Positions 10,458 to 22,280 of a stretch of DNA of 64,000 nt are shown here, piece by piece. The DNA lies in contig JANEZZ010002699.1 in the NCBI GenBank assembly GCA_026122225.1, positions 186,001 to 250,000 of the forward strand, given 5' to 3'. The DNA comes from Heloderma charlesbogerti. Its lineage: Eukaryota; Chordata; Lepidosauria; Squamata; Helodermatidae. The notes under the pieces are model-generated. The model was given only the letters and a program-made list of their open reading frames with translations. It was not told where the DNA came from and ran no database searches. The position numbers and the translations under genes are program-made. Each line of letters starts with the position of its first letter. The stretch's first letter is position 1.

Positions 10458-12156
10458 TAGGGCTGTGCACCACTTCAGTTCTGGATCCAAACCGAAGCTG
10501 AGTGTTTCGGACCAAATCAGTCCAGATCCAAATAGGATCCAGATTGGTCCAAAGCAGGTCAGATCAGTCCAAATCACTTGGATTGTTTTGGACTGATCTG
10601 GATGATTCTGAAGCCCAGACAGCCTGTCTGGGAAATGTCACCATTTGCTTAAGATTAGGGAGGGGGAGGGGAGGAGTTCGAAGGGGGGAACTGAGCCTTG
10701 GCAGGTAACATCTCGAGCTGCCAGCAGTCTCCAATCCCAGTGGTGGAGGAGGGGTTATATATAACAGGAGATTCTGCTTTTGTTTCCTAGTGGGCAAGAG
10801 AGTTGGTAGAAGGAGGAGATTTCCTTAGTAATGGATTGTGCTAATGCAGCAGTTCTCAGCCCTTCTCAGTTCCATTTCTTAGTCTTCCATGTCCCTTAAA
10901 CCCTTCTTCTAGATTCTTTTTTTAACGCCCACCCAAAAATATATGTAAAAGAACCCCTTTCTCTTCCAGATGTTAGGCTTCAGTTTGTTTCCTTGCTTTT
11001 ACTGCTTGCTCTTTGGCTCCCCCCTCCCTGCCCTTCTCAATTACTATTCCTGCCTTTCCCATTTGTCAACTCTTCATCTATATTCTGATAAAAAAATAAG
11101 ACATCCCCCCCCCAACTCACACACACTCACACACCCCTTTCTCTTCAGTTCGGCTTAGCATATGCATGGCTAGCACAAAAGCCACAGGACTTAATCGTCT
11201 GAAATCTGGCACTTTCAATCCCTCCATAGGTGCTACCAGGTCCCCAAATTCCATTTACTTATGTGAAAGCACTGAAAAATGAGAGCTTTTTGCTTTGACA
11301 GATTTTCTTGAAAAAAGCATTCCCCCCCCCCAAAAGCCAAATTCTTCAAAATCTGCCTAGCACAGATTTCACTGTCTGAAAATTGGCAGGATTAATCATC
11401 TCCACTGTGGCTGCCAGGTCTCCAAATTTCATGTGTTTATCATAAAACTAAAAAGCTATGGTCATTTTTGTTTCCCAGTGCAAGTGACTGGGAAAATGTA
11501 AAATACGAATAATTCAGATTTCTGAATCTTACATTTGCATTCCTTATTTTGGCACGTCTTAGTCTACGTAAACATTTATGTAGACTAAGACGGCGAAAAT
11601 AAGGGGAACGCAAATAGCGTAGATGCTACGTGTTTTTTTTGCCGTCTTAGTCTATGTAAATGTTTACGTAGACTAAGACATGCCAAAATAAGGAACGCAA
11701 ATGGCGGCGCCAATGGGCGCTGCCATTTGCATATGCGCGTTTTTTTTTCTTTTAAATCAGCCATGATAAGCTACGTAAACATTTACGTAGCCTATCATGG
11801 CTGACTGCAGGGACGCAAATGGTGGCGGCTATGGCCGCCGCCATTTGCGTCCCTGCTAGCCAGCAGCTGGATGTTCATCCGCTGGCGGAGCCGGCTGGCG
11901 GCTCTGCAGAATCCTTGCAGAGTGGAGCCAGCTGGCCAGAATTTTGGGGGAGAGGGACGGAGCGCCTCCCCCCAGCCAGAATTTCGGGGGGAGGGACGGA
12001 GCGCCTCCCCCCCATGAATGTCACCCTTCGAAAAGGTAAGTGACTTTCGTACATCCCTAATCGGATCAGGTCTGAAGCCGTCCAAAGCAGATCAGGGCCA
12101 AATCCGAAGTGGCCTCTGAAGCAGGGTAGGGGTGGGGGTGGCCGTGCACAGCTCTA
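10458..12156. mobile_element. hAT-like element, TAGGGCTGTGCAC family, copy 2
   Basis: Left TAGGGCTGTGCAC, right GTGCACAGCTCTA. Flanking 8-mers GTATAACA and CCATAAGA match only 5 of 8. It hosts copy B of the hairpin element (11531-12059). A second, truncated copy of its right half is at 27225-27705 in unit 2 without the hairpin insertion, so copy B entered after the two units separated or was lost there. Confidence 0.55.
11531..12059. mobile_element. hairpin-array hAT-like element, copy B (left end truncated)
   Basis: Right end TTTCGTACATCCCTA is intact. The left end begins inside a hairpin (CATTTGCATTCCTTATTTTGGC). Hairpins: GTCTACGTAAACATTTATGTAGAC, GGCTACGTAAACATTTACGTAGCC and CAAATGGTGGCGGC..GCCGCCGCCATTTG. 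CpG-rich outer arm with two GGGAGGGACGGAGCGCCTCC-like blocks and AAAAG|GTAAGT near the tip. The unoccupied sequence is seen at about 27590-27620, where 28 bp differ, consistent with a deletion on insertion or later. Confidence 0.72.
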
Positions 12157-12400
12157 CCATAAGACATAATGAGAACAGATAGGCCATCAGATAAGTTACT
12201 AAAAATCTCATCCCAGATCATAAATATAATACATATGAGACTTTAAAAAATTAATCTTTTATTGTGAATTTTTACAAAACAAAACAAACTGAAAACCTTA
12301 CAAAACCTAAAAAAAATAATGAAATAAAAATAGAAATACAACAACATGTTCAAAATCCTCAGTTTCTAACATTACAATATTAAAAAAAAAAAGCGGGGGG

Positions 12401-12790
12401 AAGGTTACACATGCTGTTGTTGTTCAGTCGTTCAGTCGTGTCCGACTCTTCGTGACCCCATGGATCAAAGCACTCCAGGCCTTCCTGTCCTGCGCTCTCT
12501 CCCGGAGCGTGCTCAAGTCCATATTCATTGCATCGGTGATGCTATCTAGCCATCTCATCCTCTGCTGTCCCCTTCTCCTTTTGCCTTCAGTCTTTCCCAG
12601 CATCAGAGTCTTTTCCAGGGAGTTTTCTCTTTGCCTTTGGTGGCCAAAATATTTGAGCTTCAGCTTCAGTATTTGTCCTTCCAATGAGCAGTCAGGGTTG
12701 ATTTCCTTTAGGATTGACTGATCTGACCTCCTTGCAGTCCAGGGGACTCGTAAGAGTCTTCTCCAGCACCACAGTTCGAAGGTTACACAT
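12401..12790 (-). mobile_element. BovB/RTE 3' fragment with target duplication
   Basis: 12413-12778 is the 3' terminal part of BovB on the minus strand (reads [28 protein letters not shown]). It ends in the RTE-type short repeat tail (GTTGTTGTT on the + strand). AAGGTTACACAT flanks it at 12401-12412 and 12779-12790, a perfect 12-bp target duplication inside the L1 3' UTR. 5'-truncated. Confidence 0.85.
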
Positions 12791-13688
12791 ACACTGCAGT
12801 AAAAGCTATCTAAAAATTCACATATAAGCCAATTTGCAAGTTACGCCTATATACCACTCTTTCAAGTGTTGCTACTGTTGTTAAATCTTCAGCCCATTGC
12901 ATGATAGGTGGTGAGCTTTTATCCTTGCAATATTGTAGCATCAGTCCTTTAGCAACCAAAAGGGCACGAAAAATCCATTTACGCTGACCATGTGTTACAT
13001 TCCAAGAAGCAGGTAAGTAGTTTAAAAGAATATTTACATCAGTAAATATTAAAGAGCTTTCCAATACAAAATTTATCCGTACAATAACTTCCTCCCAAAA
13101 GGAGGCAGCCATTGGGCATTTCCAAAACATATGAATAAAAGAAGCATTGACGGCATCATACCTTCAACAATTAGCTGAATTTGACAAGCCTTTATTAAAA
13201 AGACATTGTGGAGTCCAATAGACTCGAAATAAGAGCTTTTGCTGAAAAGGGTGTAACCGAAGATCCATTGAAATGTCCGATACAGATGCCAAAACGGCAG
13301 TCCATTGATCAAGAAAAATAGGATGCTCCGATTCCCTCTTCCATTCCTGCTGTAAACCACTTGTGCCATATTGATTCCTTGATCATATATGTTTACAAAC
13401 ATGAATTGTCGGTCGATACATCTGATCAGCTTCAATAAGTACTTCCAGTAGCGAAGGAGTCTCTGAAGCAGTAAAAGCAGCAGGACCAAATCTAGATACC
13501 AACAAATGTTTCAATTGCAAGTACTGCCATTCCACTGAAGCTGGCAAATCAAATTGCTCTTGCAGAGTTGAAAATACCAAAAACCCATCATCAACCCTCC
13601 ACTAATTGATCTAAAGTAAAGATCATCTTATTGGTCCAGGTCCGCCATAAAAATATTTTCTTGCCAGTTCTTAAATCTGGATCTCCCC

Positions 13689-16600
13689 ATCAAGTCAGTA
13701 TTTGTTGTTGTTCAGTCGTTCAGTCGTCTCCGACTCTTCGTGACCCCATGGACCATAGCACGCCAGGCCTTCCTGTCCTGCGCTCTCTCCTGGAGTGTGC
13801 TCAAGTTCATATTCATTGCATTGGTGATGCCATCTAGCCATCTCATCCTCTGCCGTCCCCTTCTACTTTTGCCTTCAGTCTTTCCCAGCATCTGGGTCTT
13901 TTCCAGAGAGTTTTCTCTTCGCATTAGGTGGCCAAAATATTTGAGCTTCAGCTTCAGTATCTGTCCTTCCAATGAGCACTCAGGGTTGATTTCCTTTAGG
14001 ATGGACTGATCTGACCTCCTTGCAGTCCAGGGACTCATAAGAGTCTTCTCCAGCACCGCAGTTCGAAAGCATCAATTCTTCGGCGCTCAGCCTTCCTTAT
14101 AGTCCAGCTCTCACAGCCATACATTATCACTGGTAAAACCATAGCTTTGATTAGACGGACCTTTGTCGGCAAGGTGATGTCTCTGCTTCTTACTATGCTG
14201 TCTAGGTTGGCCATAGCTTTCCTCCCAAGGAGCAAGCGTCTTTTAATTTCATGGCTACAGTCACCGTCTGCGGTGATCTTGGAGCCCAAGAAAGTAAAAT
14301 CTGTCACTGCTTCCATTTCTTCCCCTTCTATATGCCAGGAAGTGATGGGGCCAGATGCCATGATCTCAGATTTGTTAATGTTGAGTTTCAAACCAGCTTT
14401 TGCACTCTCCTCTTTCACCCTCAACAAGAGGCTCTTGAGATCCTCTTCGCTTTCTGCCATTAGGGTGGTATCGTCTGCATATCGGAGGTTGTTGATAATT
14501 CTCCCAGCAATCTTATTTCCGACCTCTGATTCATCCAACCCGGCGTTTCTCATGATGTACTCTGCATATAAGTTAAATAAGCAGGGTGACAATATGCAGC
14601 CTTGTCGTACTCCTTTCTCAATTTTGAACCAATCGGTTGTTCCATGTCTGGTTCTTACTGTTGCTTCTTGACCCTCGTACAGGTTTCTCAGGAGACAGGT
14701 AAGGTGGTCTGGTACTCCCATCACTTTAAGAATTTGCCACAGTTTGTTGTGATCCACACAATCCAAGGCTTTAGCGTAGTCAATGAAGCAGAAATAGACA
14801 TTTTTTCTGGAATTCTCTTGCTTTCTCCATGATCCAGCGAATGTTGGTGATTTGATCTCTAGTTCCTCTGCCTCTTCGAAACCCAGCTTGTACTTCCGGT
14901 AGTTCTCGGTTCGCATACTGCTGAAGCCTAGCTTGTAGGATTTTGAGCATCACCTTGCTGGCATGTGAAATGAGCGCAATTGTGCGGTAGTTTGAACACT
15001 CTTTGGCGTTGCCCTTCTTTGGAATTGGAATGTAAACTGACCTTTTCCAGTCTTGTGGCCACTGTTGAGTGTTCAAAAATTCCTTGGCATATTGAATGCA
15101 GCACTTTAACAGCATCATCTTTTAGGATTTTAAATAGCTCAGCTGGAATACTGTCATCTCCACTAGCTTTGTTGTTACTAATGCTTCCTAAGGCCCACTT
15201 GACTTCACTCTCTAGGATGTCTGGCTCAAGTTCAGTGACCGCACTATCATGGCTATCAGGGACATTCAGATCTTTCCTGTATAGTTCTTCTGTGTATTCT
15301 TTCCACCTCTTCTTAATCTCATCTGCTTCTGTTAGGTCCCTGCCTTCATTGTCCTTTATCATGCCTGTCTTTGCACAAAACGTTCCCTTGAGATCTCCGA
15401 TTTTCTTGAAGAGATCTCTAGTCTTTCCCATTCTGTTGTTTTCCTCGATTTCTTTGCATTGTTCATTTAAGAAGGCCTTCTTGTCTCTCCTTGCTATTCT
15501 CTGGAACTCTGCATTCAGTTGGATATATCTTCCCCTTTCTCCCTTGCTTTTTGCTTCCCTTCTTTCCTCAGAGACTTGTAAAGCCTCATCAGACAGCCAC
15601 TTGGCTTTCTTGCATTTCTTTTTCTTTGGGATGGATTTCGTTGCTGCCTCCTGAACAATGTTACGGACCTCTGTCCATAGTTCCTCAGGCACTCTGTCTA
15701 TCAGGTCTAATCCCTGAAATCTATTCCTCACCTCCACTGTATATTCATAATGGATATGATTGAGGTCATACCAGAATGGTTTAGTGGTTTTCCCTACGTT
15801 CTTCAATTTCAGCCGAAATTTTGCAAGAAGCAGCTCATGATCTGAGCCACAGTCAGCTCCAGGTCTTGTTTTGACTGACTGTATAGAGCTTCTCCATCTT
15901 TGGCTGCAAAGGACATAATCAATCTGATTTCAATATTGACCATCTGGTGATGTCCATGTGTAGAGTCGCCTCTTGTGCTGTTGGAAAAGAGTGTTTGCTA
16001 TGATCAGCGTGTTCTCTTGGCAAAACTCTATTAGCCTTTGTCGTGCTTCATTTTGTACACCAAGGCCATGCTTGCCTGTTATCCCGGTGATTTCTTGACT
16101 TCCTACTTTAGCATTCCAATCCCCTATGATGAAGAGGACATCTTTTGTTGGTGTTAGTTCTAGAAGGTGTTGTAGGTCTTCATAGAACCGATCAACCTCA
16201 GCTTCTTCGGCATCAGTGGTTGGGGCATAGACTTGAATTACTGTGATGTTGAATGGTTTACCTTGGATTCGTACTGAGATCATTCTGTTGTTTTTGAGAT
16301 TGTACCCCAGTACTGCTTTCCCCACCCTTTTGTTGACTATGAGTGCTACTCCATTTCTTCTAAGGGATTCTTGCCCACAGTAGTAGATATGATGGTCACC
16401 TGAATTAAATTCGCCCATGCCTGTCCATTTTAGTTCGCTGATTCCCAAGATGTCAATGTTCAATCTTGCCATCTCATGTTTGACCACCTCCAGCTTATCT
16501 TGATTCATTGATCTTACATTCCAGGTTCCTAAACAATATTGCTCTTTACAGCATCAGACTTTCTTTTCACCACCAGACACATCCACAGCTGAGTGTCCTT

Positions 16601-16934
16601 TCGGCTTTGGCCCAGCCGCTTCACTCTTTCTGGCGCTACTTGGAAATACCCTCTGCTCTTCCCCAGTAGTATATTGGACACCTTCCGACCTGAGGGGCTC
16701 ATCTTCCAGCGTCATATCTTTTAGCCTTGTGATATGTTCCATGGGGTTTTCTTGGCAAGAATACTGGAGTGGGTTGCCATTTCCTTCTGCAGTGGACCAC
16801 ATTTTGTCAGAACTCTCTGCCATGACCTGTCCGTCTTGGGTGGCCCTGCACGGCATAGCTTATGGCTTCACTGAGTTACGCAAGCCCCTTTGCCACAACA
16901 AAGCAGTGATCCATGAAGGGGATCAAGTCAGTAT
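13689..16934 (-). mobile_element. full-length BovB (RTE-clade LINE), decayed
   Basis: 13702-16921, 3.22 kb, flanked by perfect 13-bp duplications ATCAAGTCAGTAT (13689-13701; 16922-16934). Minus strand order: 5' UTR, AP endonuclease (16508-15930; LNIDILGISELKW, VYAPT, IGDWNAKVG), linker, reverse transcriptase (15118-14035; [37 protein letters not shown]) and C-terminal region (14056-13712; [19 protein letters not shown]). Breaks: TGA at about 15929 and about 14034 (both look like CGA to TGA), and frameshifts near 15085 and 14800. The length matches complete BovB elements, but the copy is not active. Confidence 0.93.
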
Positions 16935-16990
16935 AGCATGGGACAATGGATCAAACTGTAATTAATGTGACATTATACGCCAAACTACCC

Positions 16991-18269
16991 TAACTGCCAG
17001 AATTGTGGGAGGAGCTCTGTCTACCTTGATATGCCGAGAACCTAATGCCATCCGTTTAAAGAGAGGCTCCAGACAAGAAGCGAAGATACGTATAAGATAA
17101 GAAGCTCACAAGACAAAAAAGATACCTGTAACATGTCAAGGAAAGCGAAAATGTTTGTGTAATTATGTTGTCATGCACACTAATCTCAATAAAAAGCTTC
17201 AAACTTCAATAATCTTATTTAAACGTATAAAGTTTTAAAGTAGAATTGCTACAGTAACTTTAGGAGTCTTAAATAAGAAAGTTAATTGGTAGTAAGCATA
17301 GTTTTGAGGTATTTTATAGCATCCGAAAAGTATATAAAAGAGACTCAGAACATGCAAAAGTGGGCACTGTTCCTTAGGATCAGCTTCCTTTGATGTGTTG
17401 CCTGTAGAATCAACTTGGCAAGCTTGATTTGATTATCACTGAGAAAGGGCAAATGCACTTGGCTCTGCTTACGCAGAAGTCTTGCTTAAAAAGATGATGG
17501 AGGTTTCATGTGTTTGAATTTATGCATGCATGAGTGCTTGAATTTCGTACCATTATGCTGATACTTTTGTGGTAAAGAACCAAGACAAATCTTGTCTGAG
17601 AGAGTGTTTCTTAAGAAATAGAATTCTGTATTACCCATATGGAGAATGAAGTATTAAACTCTAGTTGTTAGCTGGTTTTAGGAGAAATCTGACTACTGGA
17701 GAGAATCTTTGAACCAGGGCACTTGCCACAGCTGGGAGTCTTCATGTGCACCAGGGAGAGATGCTAAGCCCAGGCTGTGCTATGCTGAGGTGTTCCTGTA
17801 CCTGCCAATTGGGAATGTCCAGGTCTCCCAGCGAAGGAAGGCCTGGATGGTGCTTGCAGGTGAAGCACTCCTGCAGCATCTGCCTTGGCAGTCATGGTCT
17901 GTCCACTTGCGAGCCACTTCGACCAGCCCGCCTTCCCTTTCTTTGCTCTCCCCACCATCCTCCTGTTCCTGCTCTTTCCCAGTGCCTGATAGTAGCAGCT
18001 TGAGGAGTCCCAGCTGTTGCCACTGAGGCGTCACTTTTCTCCCACAGCTATGGCATGCTACCCTCATCAGCTTGGGCCCTCCACAGGCCGTGCTCCATGT
18101 TAACTGTATACTCAGACCCAGCTCCCTCCTGCCCCTCTGCCTGGGTGTTTTAAGCAAGAGAAGGAGGAGGACTTGACCCAGTGAGTCCTGATGTGCTGTT
18201 ACAAGAATACAGAAGTTCTGGATGTACGAACAGTGTTAATGATGCTACAGTCACCCACTTTCTTTTCAG
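16991..18269 (+). other. intron 5, 3' part
   Basis: No confident feature. 17709-18180 has GC-richer sequence with open frames (85-125 codons) that lack any recognisable domain. The acceptor is TCTTTTCAG before 18270. Confidence 0.4.
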
Positions 18270-19186
18270 ATGCAGACCATTGCCGCAAATGTCCAGAAAA
18301 CCAGCATCCAAACAAGGCCCGTGATGAATGTATCCCCAAGGAGGTGACCTTCCTCTCCTATGGAGAACCTTTGGGGATCATCCTGGCTTCATTTGCCTTA
18401 TTCTCATCTTTAATCACATCCTTTGTGTTAGGAACCTTCATTAAATACTCAGAAACACCAATAGTCAAAGCCAACAACCGCGACCTCTCCTACGTTCTCC
18501 TCCTCTCCCTCCTGCTTTCCTCTTGGTCCTCCATTCTGTTCATTGGCCGCCCAAGGAAAGCGACTTGCCTTCTCCGACAAACAGCCTTCAGCATCATCTT
18601 CTCAGTGGCCGTTGCGTCTGTGTTGGCCAAAACGATCACTGTGGTGCTGGTCTTCCTGGCCACAAAGCCAGGGAACAAGGTGAAGAAATGGCTGGGGAAG
18701 AGTCTGGCCAACTCCATTGTAATTTCTTGTTCCAGTGTGCAGGTTGTCATGTGCTCCATCTGGCTGGGGATCTCTCCACCCTTCCCAGAGTCTGACATGC
18801 ACTCCCAGCCTGGACAGATCATCCTGCAATGCAACGAAGGATCTGTCGCCATGTTTTATACTGCCCTTGGCTACATGGGCTTCCTGGCTGCCATCTGTTT
18901 CACGGTAGCTTTCCTAGCCAGGAACCTGCCTGGGGCCTTCAATGAGGCCAAGTTAATCACTTTCAGCATGCTAGTCTTCTGCAGTGTCTGGGTGTCCTTT
19001 GTGCCCTCCTACCTGAGCACGAAGGGGAAATCCATGGTAGCCGTGCAGGTCTTCTCTATTTTGACCTCCAGTGTTGGGTTGCTGTGCTGCATCTTTCTTC
19101 CCAAGTGCTACATTATTGTACTGAGGCCTGGTCTGAATAAAAAGGAGCATCTCATGATGACAACTAAAGATGGGATGTTATCATAG
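18270..19186 (+). pseudogene. V2R: V2R pseudogene 1, exon 6 (linker end and 7TM domain), open
   Basis: 917 nt, uninterrupted. [18 protein letters not shown] gives the last three linker cysteines, followed by seven hydrophobic helices. Family C hallmarks: [38 protein letters not shown] and [11 protein letters not shown]. The stop TAG at 19184 follows KDGMLS; gene 3 reads on for 11 more residues. The intact 7TM exon in a broken gene suggests recent inactivation. On its own it cannot encode a ligand-binding receptor. Confidence 0.9.
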
Positions 19187-20090
19187 CTAGAAATGAAAAA
19201 AAAAACTATCCCCATTTCAGTCTGGATAAGAATCACATGTTCTGATAGAGGCAGAAATACTGTAGAACAGATCCAGGGCCTGTTACTTTGCTGTGGGTTG
19301 CAGTTAGATCCAAGAATAGAGGGAGGACTTCAGTGAAAGGAGGGGGAGCCCTGGGAATTTTTTTTTAAAAAACCCTCTCTTCAGGGCATCACATCACTCT
19401 AGCAATGGTTCTCTTACATTTCTTAGACAACCACCGATATTGTGATCGGTCCAGTGGGTACCCTTAGAATTTCCATAAAAGCTATAGATTAGGACATGGG
19501 TGGTTTACATCTCCCATCATCCCCCACCAGTGGCGATGCCAGTCAATGCATTTAAGGGGAGGGAACTGGTGGTCTAGTGTCACCTGTGGTGCAGCATCAC
19601 CAACACTGCAGAGGCCAGAGAGCATCACTCGAGCCTCCAGCCCAGCAGTGGTCAGGTGGCACATGGAGGCAACAGGGTCTCTCTGCTGACTCTTGCCTGG
19701 CTCACGAGGCTGAGCCGTTTTATAGTTTCTGGCCCTTCTGCTTGACCACCTGGGGGATCAGCCCTTCTTTTCAGGGCTACTAGACCTTGACTTAATATAT
19801 TTCCTGCACCACTGGGTGATGATTGTATGCATTACTCAAAGGCAGTTCTTCATTTGGAGACAGGGAGGAAGGTGGGCAAAGATCCCCTCCTTCCCTTGAT
19901 CCAGCTGAACTGTCCGTCCCTTCCCGCACAGGGATCCTCTGCCATCAAGTGCCCCATGAGACATATGAGTTCTTTTTCATATTGTTTTATAATGGTTTCT
20001 ATGAATGTATTCTCCAGCAAAGGAGATCGTTACCTTGTCGTGGTGCTGGAGCTTGAGCACTTCCATGACGCCATGAGCTAAACTGTTCAG
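19187..20090. repeat. 3' flank of V2R unit 1, duplicated at 58210-58616
   Basis: 19600-20010 (CCAGAGAGCATCACTCGAGC through TCTATGAATGTATT) aligns with 58210-58615 downstream of gene 3, showing that the duplicated unit includes the 3' flank. The homology with intron 2 of unit 1 (TTCAGAAGGGCCCAAC) starts at about 20091, marking the junction where the partial second unit was joined. No gene recognised. Confidence 0.65.
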
Positions 20091-21033
20091 AAGGGCCCAA
20101 CACTGACAATCCCTCCTTCTTGCCGTTTGGTGGTGACTGAATGGAAGCAAAGCAAAGGCAGCCTTGAACACAGGGAGATCGGCACAAGGCACATGACCAC
20201 ATGGGTGAAGGTAGAACAGGGCTGGGCAAGAAGCAGCCTGCAGGCCATATAAGGCCCCCCTGGTGATTTTTGCAGTCCCCCATCCAGTCGCGCAATTGGG
20301 CTCTGAGAAGCATCCAAGCAGCTTTTGGGCCAGCTGTGGGGAGCCCAATTCTTCTGGGAAATGATGTGCACTCTCCCTGCACAAAATGTTCCCCAGCACT
20401 CTAGAATTTTGGCCATGTCTGGTGATATCGGTAAAGTGCAGGAGCTCCAGGCTTCAAGGGATGGCACTGCACCCTCCGGACAAATGAAATTGTCCACATC
20501 TGATCTAAAGGGACAGCCCTGCAGGCCTTTCTGCTCATGTTGCCCCTTCTTCGTAATTCCTGGAAAAGGCTCTAGTGTGCCCTGAGAACAGTATCTGGAA
20601 GAGAGGTGGGAGTGTGGCTACACCTTCCCTTTACAATGGGCTCAGTCATTTCGGGGAGCAGGATTAACCCACATCTTGTAGTGTCTTCAGTTGCACTGCT
20701 TTACTTTATTTTGAAGAAGTGAAAGCTTTGGATTCACTCCTATGGGGAAAAGGAAAACACTGCCTTTTGCGTCCTGTTTAGTAGTAGCAGTTGTTTGTTT
20801 CAATACTGGGGGCTTCTGTGCCCTGGACCCCCATGGGCAAAGACCCCACTGTACCTTATGTGCACCATAAAGGATCCTTGGGATATTTCTGCACTCCACC
20901 GCGACATACACCCAGCACATGTCATAGTGGCAGCCATTTTGTTAGATATTAATAATTTCATGTTAATAAATATCTGACCTTTATCCTGAAAACAACACAT
21001 TGCCAAATGCCAGTTTCTTCCATTCATCATTAG

Positions 21034-21775
21034 ATCAGTTATGGTGTTGTTGATGGTGTTCTGAGTGATATAACTCAGTTCCCTTTTGTGCACCGGATGG
21101 GCCCAAGGGAAGAAACTCAGTACCCGCGGATCGTGCAACTGCTCCTGTTTCTTGGATGGACGTGGTTCGGTCTTTTTGCTCCAGGCAATGGCAATGGAGA
21201 CAGGTTCATGAGAGCCATGACACCCCCGTTGACCAGGAGTGGAATTTGCATTGTCTTCTCACAAAGACTACACATAAGAAACAGACATGAGACTGAACTA
21301 TCAGTTTTGTGGGGACAAGTCAATGTAGTTGTATTCTATGTGGATGTTCAATATGTATTTCTTCCAGTTATCAATATGCAAGTAATGCCTGAAAAGAAAA
21401 AAAAATGGAGCAAAAGTCTGGGTCACAACAACTTTCCCAGACAACTGCTGTCTTCCAGTTCATCCATGGCAAAATATGACTATTATAAACCACTTTCCTA
21501 TCCTCTGCAACTGTTTTGGATCAATCCTTCCAATGTTTGTCTTCAAACCATGTGTTGTCCAAGAAAAGCTGGAAAAGTTGCACAGAAAAAGAGAACTGGG
21601 GGTGCTGTCTCTGCAGGAGCTTGAGAGAGCCCTGTCTCCAGACAGCTTCAGGACCTACAACAGTGTCCAAGCTGTGGCCCATGCTTTACATGCTGCATAT
21701 TTATCCCGATCCAAGCAGATAATGATGGTGGGTGGACATAGCAGGCTGGAACACCAGTGGCCGCAGGCATGGCAG
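21034..21775 (+). pseudogene. V2R: V2R pseudogene 2, exon 3, frameshifted and deleted
   Basis: 742 nt against 804 in gene 3. The start is well kept ([33 protein letters not shown]). One extra A in an A-run near 21400, loss of about 60 bp near 21460 and loss of one G near 21520 break the frame, with a stop at 21622-21624. Ends AWQ|gtattc. Confidence 0.85.
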
Positions 21776-21914
21776 GTATTCCATTTTTGTTTTGCAAGAC
21801 CACCACAAATGGTGAAAGACTCAGTGTAGAGAGGTCATAACATGTCCTGATGCAGTGCAGTATTGGCAGGAAACAGAGTCTAATTTTCTCACTCAGTAGT
21901 ATTCTCAAGGATCC

Positions 21915-22205
21915 CTGTGAGGGGGTGCTGTTGGTGTTTTTCATTTGAAACCATCTACGCCGGTATCCTTCTGGACAGTCTCTGTGGGTTTGGTTTCACG
22001 GGGCTTTTGTGGGGTGGAGGGGCGGGGGGCTCCGTTCCGCCACAGGTTCTGGGGGGCCAAATCTCACAGGATGTAATCTGGTCTCCAGTGTTCCTTAGCG
22101 TCTGTATGAATTCACATTGAGAATTTTTAATACTGACTCTTAATGCTGGCCAGTATTGGGGAACAGGTGGGATATAAATAAATATAACAACAACAACAAC
22201 AACAA
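21915..22205 (+). mobile_element. L2/CR1-type LINE 3' fragment
   Basis: Weak LINE reading (ILLDSLCGFGFTGLLWG) followed by a tail GGGATATAAATAAATA and (AAC)n, the usual ending of L2-like LINEs in lizards. It is absent from the same intron of unit 1. Confidence 0.45.
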
Positions 22206-22280
22206 CTATTATTATTTTATAATAATAAAATATATAATTATTATGATGTTATAATTATTATTATGTTCAGTGCATGGACT

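Larger units (their letters stand above)
12247..16990 (-). mobile_element. L1 LINE, ORF2 3' part and 3' UTR, split by two BovB insertions
   Basis: Minus strand. The C-terminal part of an L1-type ORF2 reads through 13130-12810 and 13580-13073 with shifts (FIHMFWKCPMAASFWEEVIV; ASWNVTHGQRKW), followed by an A-rich 3' UTR ending near 12247. A BovB tail (12413-12778) and a full BovB (13702-16921) sit inside it, and the L1 reading (WGDPDLR..) continues to the right of 16934. The same L1 occupies the matching position in unit 2 (27795-29125). It is absent from gene 3, whose intron 5 is only 672 bp. 5'-truncated and inactive. Confidence 0.7.
179..19186 (+). pseudogene. V2R: V2R pseudogene 1: six exons, frameshifted in exons 3 and 4
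   Basis: Vomeronasal type 2 receptor, a family C GPCR (signal peptide, Venus-flytrap ligand domain, cysteine-rich linker, 7TM). Six exons are recognised by comparison with the intact copy at 33713-52155: 179-411, 1379-1670, 3876-4676, 6071-6299, 10142-10268 and 18270-19186. All GT/AG sites and splice phases (2,0,0,0,1) are kept. Exon 3 has a +1 near 4230 and a -1 near 4365, and the shifted frame meets TGA at 4314-4316. Exon 4 has one extra base near 6246 and reads into TAA. Exons 1, 2, 5 and 6 are open. Intron 5 is 8 kb against 0.67 kb in gene 3 because of hAT, L1 and BovB insertions. The protein also ends 11 residues earlier than gene 3. An assembly error could in principle mimic single-base shifts, but three independent ones argue for real decay. 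Confidence 0.85.

Noticed and set aside
14147..14671. 174-codon + strand frame
   Set aside because: Antisense shadow of BovB reverse transcriptase; same pattern recurs at 42180-42704.
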